64,000 nucleotides of DNA from Tenacibaculum ovolyticum DSM 18103 (lineage in GTDB: Bacteria; Bacteroidota; Bacteroidia; Flavobacteriales; Flavobacteriaceae), in the NCBI RefSeq assembly GCF_000430545.1, contig NZ_AUMF01000018.1, forward strand, positions 37,266 through 101,265, written 5' to 3'. Made by a program: the position numbers and the translations under genes. Shown in pieces: positions 35,163 to 43,201 of the stretch (position 1 is the first letter of the stretch; every line of letters starts with the position of its first letter). The notes under the pieces were generated by a model that searched no databases, was not told the DNA's origin, and worked only from the letters and a program-made list of their open reading frames with translations.

Positions 35163-35957
35163 TTAATTTAATAAAGAGTATGCGATAGCAATTAAACCTA
35201 CAATTGCACAGTAAATAGAAAAGTATGATAATTTGCTTTTTTTAACCAAAGCAATCATCCAATTACAAGCAACTAAGCCTGCAAGAAAAGCAGCTATAAA
35301 TCCTGCTGATATAGGAATGATCTCAGAAGATTGAAAGTTAATATCTCCTCCTAAAAAATCTTTTGCTATTTTTCCGAAAATAAGAGGTACTACCATTAAA
35401 AAAGAAAAACGTGCAGCTTTACTACGATCAATACCTAGCAAAACAGAGGTAGAGATAGTTGCCCCAGAACGAGAAATACCAGGGAGCATTGCAATAGCTT
35501 GCGAAATACCTATAATTAATGAGTTATTAAAAGATACTTCTTTATTTGTGTTTTTAGATTTATCAGCAAGTAATAATAATACAGCGGTAATTAATAGCAT
35601 AATACCTACGAATAGTATTTTACCTCCAAAAAAAGATTCTAATTGTTCTTCAAACAATAAACCTATAATTACTGCCGGAACCATCGATATGATAATTTTT
35701 AGTGAAAATTTCATTTCTTCATTCCATTTAAACTGAAATAACCCTCTAAAAATTTCAGCAACTTCCTTTCTAAAAACAACTAAGGTGCTTAGTGCTGTTG
35801 CAAAATGTAAAACTACTGTAAAAGTTAAACTTTCTTCTGGTACAGAAGTGTCTCCTAAAATAGCTTTAGCTAATTCTAAATGACCACTCGATGATACCGG
35901 TAAAAATTCGGTAAGGCCTTGAATAATTCCAAGGATAATAGCTTCTAATAAATCCAT
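35163..35957 (-). CDS. uppP: undecaprenyl-diphosphate phosphatase UppP (BacA)
   Basis: The 264-residue membrane enzyme dephosphorylates undecaprenyl diphosphate for peptidoglycan precursor recycling. It has LTEFLPVSSSGHLELAK at about 15-31 and PGISRSGATIS near residue 159, the two conserved active-site loops. Eight membrane helices are expected. It is 2 bases downstream of the DUF3098 gene in the same minus-strand operon. High expression gives bacitracin resistance in other bacteria. Confidence 0.95.
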   Translation of the reverse strand: MDLLEAIILGIIQGLTEFLPVSSSGHLELAKAILGDTSVPEESLTFTVVLHFATALSTLVVFRKEVAEIFRGLFQFKWNEEMKFSLKIIISMVPAVIIGLLFEEQLESFFGGKILFVGIMLLITAVLLLLADKSKNTNKEVSFNNSLIIGISQAIAMLPGISRSGATISTSVLLGIDRSKAARFSFLMVVPLIFGKIAKDFLGGDINFQSSEIIPISAGFIAAFLAGLVACNWMIALVKKSKLSYFSIYCAIVGLIAIAYSLLN

Positions 35958-35959
35958 GC

Positions 35960-36202
35960 TTACTTTTTAGGGTTCGCAAAAATAGCATAAATTTCAATAC
36001 CTAAACCAATAATTACTAAGGTTGGTGCTAAACGAATTCTACGCCAGCTATAAATTTCAGGATTAAATACATTTGGGTCTTCGCTTCCGCCACCTGCCAT
36101 TAAAATAAAGCCTAGAGCGATAACCGCTAAACCTATTAACATAATGATGTAATTTCGTTTACCAAATAAAAATTCCTGTTTAGATGTAGTGTCTTTTTTC
36201 AT
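35960..36202 (-). CDS. DUF3098 small membrane protein
   Basis: This 80-residue protein has two hydrophobic helices, NYIIMLIGLAVIALGFILMAGG and RLAPTLVIIGLGIEIYAIF, joined by SEDPNVFNPEIYSWRRI. That is the DUF3098 pattern, confined to Bacteroidota as far as I know. It lies between ftsX and uppP, a conserved position, and may help cell-envelope assembly or division. Its function is not established. Confidence 0.88.
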   Translation of the reverse strand: MKKDTTSKQEFLFGKRNYIIMLIGLAVIALGFILMAGGGSEDPNVFNPEIYSWRRIRLAPTLVIIGLGIEIYAIFANPKK

Positions 36203-36209
36203 ATAAATT

Positions 36210-37088
36210 TTAGTAATACAAATCGTTAGTTTGTAGGTTTAAAAAACGTTGTGTAGCAAAAAATGTACTTATCCATGTAATAAAAAAAGCAATAAAAAAA
36301 ACTCCTCCTGTTACATACGCTAAAGAAATATAATCGGTTAATAGCTCTAAAGCAGGAATGTATTGATTAATGTAATAAATTACAAATGCTAACCCGCATA
36401 AAGCAATGGCAGCACCTAAAATCCCTAGCTTAATACTTTGCCAAATAAAAGGCTTTCGAATAAAACTTTTAGTAGCACCAACCATTTGCATGGTTTTAAT
36501 ATTAAATCTTTTTGAGTAAATAGATAATCGAATTGAACTGTTTATTAAAATAATGGCAACTAAGCCAAAAAAACCGCTTAGTATTAATAACCAAAAACTC
36601 ATTTTCTGAATGTTTTTTGTTAACAATTCAACTAATGGTTTGTCATAATTTACTTCTGCTACAAAGGCATTTTTCTTAAAAGATTTTTCAATTACTACCA
36701 TTTCTTCAGGAGTAACAAAATCTGCTTTTAAATAAACATCAATTCCGTTTTTAAGAGGATTGTCTCCTAAAAATTTTAAAAAATCTTCACCTAAATCTTT
36801 TTTGTAAGCTTTTGCAGCTTCTCCTTTAGTAATGTAAACAACTTTGTTGGTGTATTTCTCCTTTTTTAAAGTTGCTTTAAACGTTTTTATTTGTTTATCG
36901 GTTACATCATCTTTTAAAAAGAGGGTCATTACCACTTTTTCTTTAAAGTGATTTGCAACTTTAGTCGATTTTAGTAAAACTAAACCCAAAACTCCCATCA
37001 TAAAAAGTACCAATGCAATACTTACAACTACAGAGATGTAAGACGATTGTAAGCGTCGCTTTTGAAAAGAATCATAAGAGTTTGTCAT
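36210..37088 (-). CDS. ftsX: cell division protein FtsX
   Basis: The 292-residue protein has four membrane helices with a large periplasmic loop after the first (about 45-165) and the FtsX-type permease end. It has a KTMQMVGATKSFIRKPFIWQS segment before helix three, which is the FtsE-contacting region. With FtsE it forms an ABC-type complex that regulates peptidoglycan hydrolases during division. ftsE is not adjacent, which is usual in Bacteroidota. It is first in the ftsX-DUF3098-uppP-truB run. Confidence 0.93.
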   Translation of the reverse strand: MTNSYDSFQKRRLQSSYISVVVSIALVLFMMGVLGLVLLKSTKVANHFKEKVVMTLFLKDDVTDKQIKTFKATLKKEKYTNKVVYITKGEAAKAYKKDLGEDFLKFLGDNPLKNGIDVYLKADFVTPEEMVVIEKSFKKNAFVAEVNYDKPLVELLTKNIQKMSFWLLILSGFFGLVAIILINSSIRLSIYSKRFNIKTMQMVGATKSFIRKPFIWQSIKLGILGAAIALCGLAFVIYYINQYIPALELLTDYISLAYVTGGVFFIAFFITWISTFFATQRFLNLQTNDLYY

Positions 37089-37151
37089 TATTTAATACAC
37101 GTTTGTTAGACTTTGCAAGATACAAATTATTAGGAATTATATATAAGTGAT

Positions 37152-37553
37152 TTACTTGATTTCTTCACACAGTTCAATTAAAACACCATTTGTAGTTTTA
37201 GGGTGTAAGAAAGCAACTAATTTGTTGTCAGCACCTTTTTTAGGAATCTCATTTAAAACAGTAAAACCTTCTTTTTGTAAGCGTTTTATTTCTGCTTTTA
37301 TATCATTAACCGCAAAAGCAATATGGTGTATTCCTTCTCCTTTTTTTTCTATAAATTTAGCAATCGGACTATCAGCTTTTGTAGCTTCTAGTAGCTCTAT
37401 TTTATTAGGACCCGATTTAAAAAAGGAAGTTTTTACACCTTCGCTAGCTACTTCTTCAACTTTATAATGAGGCTCTCCAAAAAGTGCTGCAAATAATTCA
37501 TTTGATTTTTCTAAATCTTTAACCGCAATACCAATGTGTTCTATTTTATCCAT
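37152..37553 (-). CDS. mce: methylmalonyl-CoA epimerase
   Basis: This 133-residue protein has the glyoxalase/VOC fold: IEHIGIAVKDLEKSNELFAALFG at the N-terminus and GIHHIAFAVNDIKAEIKRL in the second module. The metal ligands would be His in IEHIG, the His-His pair and Glu in LIELCEE. It interconverts the (R) and (S) forms of methylmalonyl-CoA in the propionate pathway. Length is typical. It is separated from ftsX by 63 bases and from the accessory gene at 37583 by 29 bases. Confidence 0.92.
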   Translation of the reverse strand: MDKIEHIGIAVKDLEKSNELFAALFGEPHYKVEEVASEGVKTSFFKSGPNKIELLEATKADSPIAKFIEKKGEGIHHIAFAVNDIKAEIKRLQKEGFTVLNEIPKKGADNKLVAFLHPKTTNGVLIELCEEIK

Positions 37554-37582
37554 AGTATAAAAGTATAAAATATTGATTGATA

Positions 37583-38128
37583 TTATAAGCTTTCTAAGTC
37601 TATTTTTTCAGCCATTATAATTATAACGTCCGACTTGTTAATTAGTGATAATATTTGAGCGCTAATTCCTCTTAGTTGTTCGTGATTGGTACAAAAGTTC
37701 CAAACTCGATTTATATAAACAGTAAAATCTTCCGTTGCATTATATTTAAATTCTTTAGTTTGATATATAACACCTAATAATTGGTTAATTAAGGTTGAAG
37801 CATTTTCTAGCTTCTCTGAATATATAATATAAGTTTCCCATAAGTCTTGTTGTGCTTGTGTTAATATCGTAGCTGCAAGATGTATATGTTCTTTTTTTTT
37901 ATTTCCATTATCACTTGGAATAAATGAAGTTAATTCCCCTCTTTTTACTGCAAATTTTGATGATTCAGGTAAGTTTAAATCTTGTAGTAGTTTTTCTGTT
38001 GCTAATAACCAGTCACCAATATTTCGTATGCTTTGTGTGTTTTTCTTTTCTATTTGATTTACTAAAGCATGTATGCCTGAAAATTGGTTTTTTATATCAG
38101 AAGTTATTTTTGTTATGGATTTCCTCAT
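37583..38128 (-). CDS. hypothetical helical protein, partner in the DUF2589 cluster
   Basis: The 181-residue protein is predicted almost wholly helical from its heptad-like content, with no signal peptide. It begins with a basic stretch (RKSITKITSDIK) and contains NIGDWLLATEKLLQDLNLPESSKFAVKRGEL. I do not recognise it. It begins 2 bases after the stop of the preceding gene and is the third gene of a cluster with a DUF2589 protein. Co-translation suggests a shared complex. Nothing links it to a defined enzyme class. Confidence 0.7.
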   Translation of the reverse strand: MRKSITKITSDIKNQFSGIHALVNQIEKKNTQSIRNIGDWLLATEKLLQDLNLPESSKFAVKRGELTSFIPSDNGNKKKEHIHLAATILTQAQQDLWETYIIYSEKLENASTLINQLLGVIYQTKEFKYNATEDFTVYINRVWNFCTNHEQLRGISAQILSLINKSDVIIIMAEKIDLESL

Positions 38129-38130
38129 GA

Positions 38131-38802
38131 CTATTCAGGTAATAATTTCGATTCGGTATCACCATTTTCATTTTCAGAGGTGTACCATTCCATACTTTCT
38201 TCATTTAAAGTCATTTTTATCTGAACAATGTTTTCAGGCTTAATTTCATTTAGTTTATGAGCTTCAACAATAACTTTTGTGTTTTTAGTTATCAATTTTT
38301 TATTTTTTATTGAAGAAGTAAGTTCAGAACTTAATTTTTTAACTAAAGTGGTATAATTAAGTTTTTCTTTTGAAATTGCCATAAAATTTTCAGCAACTCG
38401 TTCAGAAAATCTTTCTAACGCTATAGTTTGTTCATTTGTAGATTTTATGTTTTTTTCAAGTTCATCTGTTTCCTTTGCAATAACAGATCGTATGCTTATC
38501 GATGTTTTTCTGTCAAAAGAAGTTGTTTTTGAAGCATCTTTTAAAATAGAATACGCTTGCGAATTAAATTCAATGTTATCTATGGGTTGGTATTCCTTTT
38601 CATAGTTGTTTTCTAGCTCTCCAATGGCAAAAGGAATAGTTAATTCAATATTTTGTGCTTTAAAGCGTGGTATTGAAAAGTGTTTTAATAAGTTATGCTT
38701 TGCAAATTTTTCTGCAATTTCTAAAGATTTTAAATCCGACATTAATCTAGCTTCAGCAATGCTAGTAGCTATTCCGCCAAGGTATTCATTTAAATTTACC
38801 AT
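38131..38802 (-). CDS. hypothetical protein of the DUF2589 cluster
   Basis: I place the start at the ATG at 38802, giving a 223-residue product (MVNLNEYLGGIATSIAEARLMSD). An upstream ATG in frame at 38868 would add 22 residues encoded by an inverted-repeat element, so it is rejected. The opening GGIATSIAEARLMSDLKSLEIA and the segment FKAQNIELTIPFAIGELE echo the DUF2589 layout of a small-residue N-terminal helix followed by a beta strand with VPFL/IPF. It may be a distant paralogue. It is just upstream of the 37583 gene. Function is unknown. Confidence 0.7.
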   Translation of the reverse strand: MVNLNEYLGGIATSIAEARLMSDLKSLEIAEKFAKHNLLKHFSIPRFKAQNIELTIPFAIGELENNYEKEYQPIDNIEFNSQAYSILKDASKTTSFDRKTSISIRSVIAKETDELEKNIKSTNEQTIALERFSERVAENFMAISKEKLNYTTLVKKLSSELTSSIKNKKLITKNTKVIVEAHKLNEIKPENIVQIKMTLNEESMEWYTSENENGDTESKLLPE

Positions 38803-38822
38803 AATATAAGTTTTTAAAAAGA

Positions 38823-38950
38823 GGCTATCTAAAAAATCGTTTTTAACGTCATTACGAGAAGTTTTCATTTCGAAGTAATCTGTAAATTACACATCTTAAT
38901 TTTATAAGATTACATCATTTCATTCGTAATGACTATTTTTTTAGATAGCC
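38823..38950. repeat. 128-bp inverted-repeat element (REP/MITE-like)
   Basis: Outer arms GGCTATCTAAAAAA (38823-38836) and TTTTTTAGATAGCC (38937-38950) pair perfectly. A second pair, GTCATTACGA (38848-38857) with TCGTAATGAC (38924-38933), lies inside, and a smaller GTAATCT/AGATTAC pair lies at the centre. It has no coding capacity. It sits between the DUF2589 gene and its partner and looks like a non-autonomous mobile repeat or a structured intergenic element. Confidence 0.7.
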
Positions 38951-38967
38951 ACTTTGATTTATTAGTG

Positions 38968-39588
38968 TTAAGCAACAGCTGCAATACTATCTTCAAGCAT
39001 ATCTAAAACTCGACTCAAACCTTCAGGTAGTTCGTCATTTACAGCTTTAACTTTTACACCTAAGTTGTATGTTTTATCAACTTTAACACCTTGTGAAGTA
39101 TTACGTTTGTATGAAGCGGAAGCTTTAAAATTTACAATTTTATAATTGATACCTAGTTCTGCGCTAGCGGCAAATTCAGAAGAAACATTTCTTGTTTCTG
39201 TAGAACTTAATCGAGCATTAAAATCAATATTAATTTCATCAATTCGAATTGATGGAATTGTTAACATGGTTAAAAAAGGTACTTTAATTTCTACTTCATT
39301 ATCTAAAAAGTTATTAGTAGTGTTTGTAGAAGGAGGTAAACCTTCATCCGTTAACTGTTGGGCAGTTTTACCTAGATGTGGATTCGGTACTGATTTTTTA
39401 TATTTAAAATCTACGTAACGTAATTGATCAACGGTACTCGGATCATTATCATTTTCAAAACCAACTTCTTTAATAAAGTTTACAGTAGCCATTGAGGCAG
39501 CTGTTTGTGCTTGAATGGCAGCTTGTAATGGTCCTCCGACATATACGTTGAAATCTAAACTATTTAATTCTGGAACTAAATTTGGCAT
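38968..39588 (-). CDS. DUF2589 domain protein
   Basis: This 206-residue protein matches the DUF2589 layout: an N-terminal VYVGGPLQAAIQAQTAASMATVNFIKEVGF helix, then YVDFKYKKSV, EVEIKVPFLTMLTIPSIRIDEINIDFNARLSS, and a beta-rich end with FKASASYKRNTSQGVKVDKTYNLGVKV. It has no signal peptide. The function of DUF2589 is not established. It is the first gene of a three-gene cassette with 38131-38802 and 37583-38128. The 435 bases before it hold no clear promoter. Confidence 0.88.
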   Translation of the reverse strand: MPNLVPELNSLDFNVYVGGPLQAAIQAQTAASMATVNFIKEVGFENDNDPSTVDQLRYVDFKYKKSVPNPHLGKTAQQLTDEGLPPSTNTTNNFLDNEVEIKVPFLTMLTIPSIRIDEINIDFNARLSSTETRNVSSEFAASAELGINYKIVNFKASASYKRNTSQGVKVDKTYNLGVKVKAVNDELPEGLSRVLDMLEDSIAAVA

Positions 39589-40023
39589 AATATTTATTTT
39601 TTACCTACTCTATTTATTTTTAGGCTTTTCGGTTTTCGCCTTTTAGTATTTCGAAATAACTAGGTGTAAAATTCTATCAATTCTTTAATTTGTAAGTAGT
39701 ATGATTAACTGAAAAACATAAGTGATAAGCTGTTTAATTTTTAAGGTGTTTTCCTTTTAGAAAACATTTATTAACTAGGTGCTAACAACATAATTTTTAT
39801 TAATGATGACGCTTTTTTAAGTGTGGAAATATTAAATAGCTGTTTTTTGAATTCACAATAGTGAAAGAAAGGATAGTTAGTAAGGCTATTAGCTTTTCAA
39901 TCTAAGGTGTTTTTCCTGATTGTTTTATGTAAATGCTTGATTTACTTGAGTTGTTTAAAAAAGGATTTGCTTTTAAAAAGAACAAGGATGTATATTTGAC
40001 TAGAATTAAAACCAAACTTAATT
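39589..40023. other. 435-bp gene-free divergent region
   Basis: It separates the DUF2589 gene (minus) from the gene at 40024 (plus). It contains a TATATTTG box at 39991-39998 for the plus gene and a small GGC/GCC hairpin near 39632-39650 in the DUF2589 leader. No exact TAnnTTTG box was found for the DUF2589 gene. No other structure was seen. Confidence 0.6.
39991..39998 (+). promoter_or_regulatory. TAnnTTTG promoter for the gene at 40024
   Basis: TATATTTG lies 25 bases before the ATG and fits the Bacteroidota -7 consensus. Confidence 0.6.
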
Positions 40024-40701
40024 ATGAGTAAAAAAAATATATTTCAAAAAATAATTGAAATATTCAGAAGCATTTTTTGCAAGGAATGTACAACTGAAGA
40101 GTGTTTAGAGGATGCAAATAAAAAAGGTATTTTTTGTTACAAAGATGAAGGAAGAACAAAAGAAATGTTAAGCTATTCAGAGATTATTGATATGCTAAAA
40201 CGCTATGACACTACAAGAATACAACCTTTAGAAGGTGCTTTAGGGTATGAAGATTCTCGAGTTACAACCTTTGATTTTATTCAGTTTAAAAAATATTTAG
40301 GACATGTTGAAAACTTGAGTAAAAAAGCAAATATAAAAATGACAGGAATTTCATTTATTACTAGTGCAAAGAAGCATGAGAAAAACGGAAAAGAATATAG
40401 TGGTTTAATTTATATGCCATCTACAACTATTAAAGGGGTGGATGTTTTATATGATCCTTTACAAAGTGCCAAGCAAGGAAAGTTAGTAACGTTTAAAGAG
40501 ATGTTAGAGAAGCATGGTTATAATTGGATTTATGATACCGAAGGAGATTATAAAGAAGGAAAAAGAAAAGATTATAATTATAGTTTAAAGACTGTAAAAA
40601 AACAAGAAGCTAATTTGAGAGGTGGAGATGATAATCTAATAATTGAAAACGATGATAGTGGTGGTGGAAACTTGGGTACATACTCTCCTCCATATCTATA
40701 A
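40024..40701 (+). CDS. hypothetical cytosolic protein upstream of a sensor operon
   Basis: The 225-residue protein has three cysteines near the N-terminus (IFCKECTTEEC, about 18-28), then an uncharacterised alpha/beta core with conserved-looking segments (IKMTGISFITSAKKHEKNGKEYSGLIYMPSTT, LYDPLQSAKQGKLVTFKEMLEKHGYNWIYDT), and a Gly/Asp-rich tail. The Cys-x-x-Cys could hold a metal. I know no family for it, and there is no signal peptide. It precedes a membrane protein, a kinase and a regulator, all on the plus strand with short gaps. Confidence 0.68.
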   Translation: MSKKNIFQKIIEIFRSIFCKECTTEECLEDANKKGIFCYKDEGRTKEMLSYSEIIDMLKRYDTTRIQPLEGALGYEDSRVTTFDFIQFKKYLGHVENLSKKANIKMTGISFITSAKKHEKNGKEYSGLIYMPSTTIKGVDVLYDPLQSAKQGKLVTFKEMLEKHGYNWIYDTEGDYKEGKRKDYNYSLKTVKKQEANLRGGDDNLIIENDDSGGGNLGTYSPPYL

Positions 40702-40720
40702 TATAAAATAATTGAAGTTA

Positions 40721-41341
40721 ATGCCAGATTTAAGCTTTATAATTTTACAAATATTTTTTCAATTAGTTGCAGCAGTTTTGAGCTTAATCTATTTAAGAAA
40801 AAGCAAAGTAACTTTCATTGTATTGTTGTCAATAATATTATTTTCTTCCTTATTGGTTGAGTGCATCGGGTTTTATTATTTAACAATAGGTAAGTCTAGT
40901 TTTATATTTCATTATATATATGTATTTATAAATTTTAATTTAATGTCTTTTTTTTATTATAAATTGATTAATGATAACTTTTGGTTTAAAGGAGTAATAA
41001 TATTAATGATGATTTTTAATATTTCTTGGGTCTATACATTTTTTTATAAAGAATGGTTAACTTATATATTTATTTTGGGAGCTTTAAGTATAGCATTAAG
41101 TATTTTTCTATATTTGAGAGAATTACTGTTGTCTGATAGGATTTTGAATTATAAAAAATTACTTTATTTTTGGGTTTCTGTTGGTTTTTTAGTGTTTTAT
41201 TTACCTTCAATACCTTTTTTTACGTTGCTAAATTACATGAGAACAAGAGGTTTGTTTTTTATATTAAATATATTAATTATTTTAATGAATGTTTTTATTA
41301 TATACGGTTTACTATGCAGCAAGAAGGAAGAGAGGTATTAA
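40721..41341 (+). CDS. multi-pass membrane protein, likely sensor partner of the kinase
   Basis: I start at the ATG at 40721, which gives 206 residues. A TTG three codons earlier is less likely. It has about six to seven hydrophobic helices with very short loops (LSFIILQIFFQLVAAVLSLIYL, FIVLLSIILFSSLLVECIGFYYL, and others), no catalytic motif, and a basic C-terminus (CSKKEERY). Its 3' end overlaps the histidine kinase gene by 28 bases. This suggests that it senses a membrane signal for the kinase. Function is unknown. Confidence 0.72.
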   Translation: MPDLSFIILQIFFQLVAAVLSLIYLRKSKVTFIVLLSIILFSSLLVECIGFYYLTIGKSSFIFHYIYVFINFNLMSFFYYKLINDNFWFKGVIILMMIFNISWVYTFFYKEWLTYIFILGALSIALSIFLYLRELLLSDRILNYKKLLYFWVSVGFLVFYLPSIPFFTLLNYMRTRGLFFILNILIILMNVFIIYGLLCSKKEERY

Positions 41342-42063
41342 TTATTACAACCTTAATAATTATAGTAATTGTAGTATTTCTTGTAATTCTATTTACAGTA
41401 TTTCAGCGACGTAAAAACAAATTGTTACAAGAAAGAAGTCTTATAAAAAAGCGTTTTGAAAGAGAAATTGCCGAAACACAGATAGAGATAAGAGAAGAAA
41501 CTTTACGAAATATTAGTTGGGAGTTGCACGATAATATTGGGCAACTCTTAACTTTGGCTAAAATACAGTTACAACATGCAACGCCAGATAATATGCATGG
41601 AATAACAGAAATTATAACAAAAAGTTTAACGGAAATAAGAGCTTTGTCAAAGTCTATAAACCCAGATTTTATTAATAATATAAAATTGAAAGAAGCTCTA
41701 AGATTAGAAATTGAGCGTTTTAATCGTTTAAATTATATTGAGTCGAATTTAACTATTACAGGAGAAGAAATAGAAATAGACCAAAAACATGGAATTATAA
41801 TTTTTAGAATGTTGCAAGAGTTTTTTTCTAATACCATAAAGCATTCAAAAGCATCAAAACTCGACGTTTTTTTACATTATAACGAAAATTATATTGATAT
41901 TATCGCAAAAGATAACGGTGTTGGTTTTATAGTAAAAGAAAATTGTATTAACGGTATTGGTTTACAGAATATTAAAGCCAGAGCAGAACTGATAAATGCA
42001 AAAGCTACATTGAAATCAGAACCAGAAAAAGGAACAAGATTAATAATAAATTATTATATTTAA
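41314..42063 (+). CDS. NarL-type (HisKA_3) sensor histidine kinase
   Basis: The 249-residue protein has one N-terminal membrane helix (LIITTLIIIVIVVFLVILF) and then a HisKA_3 domain with NISWELHDNIGQLLTLAKIQ (His72 as phospho-acceptor). An ATPase end follows with FFSNTIKHS (N-box) and DNGVGF (G1). I start at the ATG at 41314: an earlier frame from 41170 would run through the upstream gene and would not resemble a protein start. It overlaps that gene and pairs with the LuxR-type regulator 36 bases downstream. It has no large sensory domain of its own. Confidence 0.9.
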   Translation: MQQEGREVLIITTLIIIVIVVFLVILFTVFQRRKNKLLQERSLIKKRFEREIAETQIEIREETLRNISWELHDNIGQLLTLAKIQLQHATPDNMHGITEIITKSLTEIRALSKSINPDFINNIKLKEALRLEIERFNRLNYIESNLTITGEEIEIDQKHGIIIFRMLQEFFSNTIKHSKASKLDVFLHYNENYIDIIAKDNGVGFIVKENCINGIGLQNIKARAELINAKATLKSEPEKGTRLIINYYI

Positions 42064-42099
42064 AAAGTATAGGGTATCCCTTATAAAACCTATGTAACT

Positions 42100-42744
42100 A
42101 TGAAGTATTCAGTTGTTGTTGTTGATGATCATACACTATTGTCGCAAGCTATTGAAGGAATGGTAAATACTTTTAGTAAATTTAAAGTATTGTATACCTG
42201 TAAAAACGGTAAAGAAGTTGTCGATAAATTTACTGAATCACCAAAAAACATTCCAGATATTGTTTTAATGGATGTAAACATGCCAATAATGAATGGTATT
42301 GATGCCACCGAATGGGTTGTAGCGCATCATCCAGAAGTACATGTAATGGCATTGTCGGTTGAAGATGCTAATAATACAATTTTACAAATGCTAAAGGCGG
42401 GAGCAGTAGGATACTTACTTAAAGATACTCGAAAAGAAGTGCTAGAAAGGGCATTATTAGAAATGATGGACAATGGTTTTTATCATACAAGAAACGTTAC
42501 CACATTATTATTAGACTCTGTATCTGGAAAAAACAATAAAAACAGCATTTCATTTAAAGAAAATGAATTGGTTTTTATGAAGTTAGCTTGTTCGGAATTA
42601 ACTTATAAAGAGATAGCAGAGAAGATGTTTTTAAGCCCAAAAACGATTGATGGCTATCGAGATAGTTTGTTTACCAAACTAAATGTTAGAAACAGAGTAG
42701 GCTTGGTAATGTATGCAATAAAAAATAAAATTTACACTCCGTAA
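42100..42744 (+). CDS. NarL/FixJ-family response regulator
   Basis: This 214-residue protein has a receiver domain (VVVDDH at 6-11, phospho-acceptor Asp58 in LMDVNMP, Lys of LLKDTR near 107) and a LuxR-type helix-turn-helix at the C-terminus (FKENELVFMKLACSELTYKEIAEKMFLSPKTIDGYRDSLFTKLNV). It is the partner of the kinase at 41314. The targets are unknown. The neighbouring rbfA has its own promoter, so this operon probably ends here. Confidence 0.93.
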   Translation: MKYSVVVVDDHTLLSQAIEGMVNTFSKFKVLYTCKNGKEVVDKFTESPKNIPDIVLMDVNMPIMNGIDATEWVVAHHPEVHVMALSVEDANNTILQMLKAGAVGYLLKDTRKEVLERALLEMMDNGFYHTRNVTTLLLDSVSGKNNKNSISFKENELVFMKLACSELTYKEIAEKMFLSPKTIDGYRDSLFTKLNVRNRVGLVMYAIKNKIYTP

Positions 42745-42752
42745 TTTTTCCT

Positions 42753-42760
42753 TAAATTTG
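42753..42760 (+). promoter_or_regulatory. TAnnTTTG promoter touching the rbfA start
   Basis: TAAATTTG ends 4 bases before the ATG at 42765, the same spacing as at recX. The message is likely leaderless or nearly so. Confidence 0.6.
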
Positions 42761-42764
42761 CAGC

Positions 42765-43160
42765 ATGGAAGAAACGAATAGGCAACGAAAAATTGCAGGA
42801 GTATTACAAGAAGATTTGGTAGATGTTTTACAACGTGCTGCACAAGATGGAATGAAGGGGGTAATTATATCGGTATCTAAAGTTTCGGTAACTGCCGATT
42901 TAGGGGTCGCTAAAGTATATTTAAGTGTTTTTCCTTCTGATAAAAGAGATGAAATTATAAAAGGTGTGGTATCTAATACGTCATCAATTCGTTACGAAAT
43001 GGCGAAAAGAACAAGGCATCAATTAAGAAGAATGCCTGAGTTGTTGTTTTTTGGTGATGATAGTTTAGATTATATTGAAGATATTGATAACTCTTTAAAA
43101 GGAGGTGATGTAGACCCAATTAAAAATCCGGATGTTTTACCACGTCGTCAAAAACGTTAA
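42765..43160 (+). CDS. rbfA: ribosome-binding factor A
   Basis: The 131-residue protein has the KH-like RbfA fold: RQRKIAGVLQEDLVDVLQR at the N-terminus, ISVSKVSVTADLGVAKVYLSVFP in the middle, and RTRHQLRRMPELLFFGDDSLDYIEDIDNSL at the end. It helps late 30S subunit maturation at the 16S 5' helix. In Bacteroidota it commonly lies before a LolC/E-type permease, as here. Confidence 0.94.
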   Translation: MEETNRQRKIAGVLQEDLVDVLQRAAQDGMKGVIISVSKVSVTADLGVAKVYLSVFPSDKRDEIIKGVVSNTSSIRYEMAKRTRHQLRRMPELLFFGDDSLDYIEDIDNSLKGGDVDPIKNPDVLPRRQKR

Positions 43161-43201
43161 TAAATTTTGTTTACATTGCTAACTAAGATTTATTAATAAT
43201 T

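Noticed and set aside
38803..38868. 22-codon N-terminal extension of the gene at 38131
   Set aside because: It lies in the inverted-repeat element and does not look like a protein start. The ATG at 38802 gives a natural opening.
41170..41313. Upstream extension of the NarL-type kinase
   Set aside because: It runs in a second frame through the 3' part of the membrane protein gene. The ATG at 41314 followed by one membrane helix is a normal kinase start.
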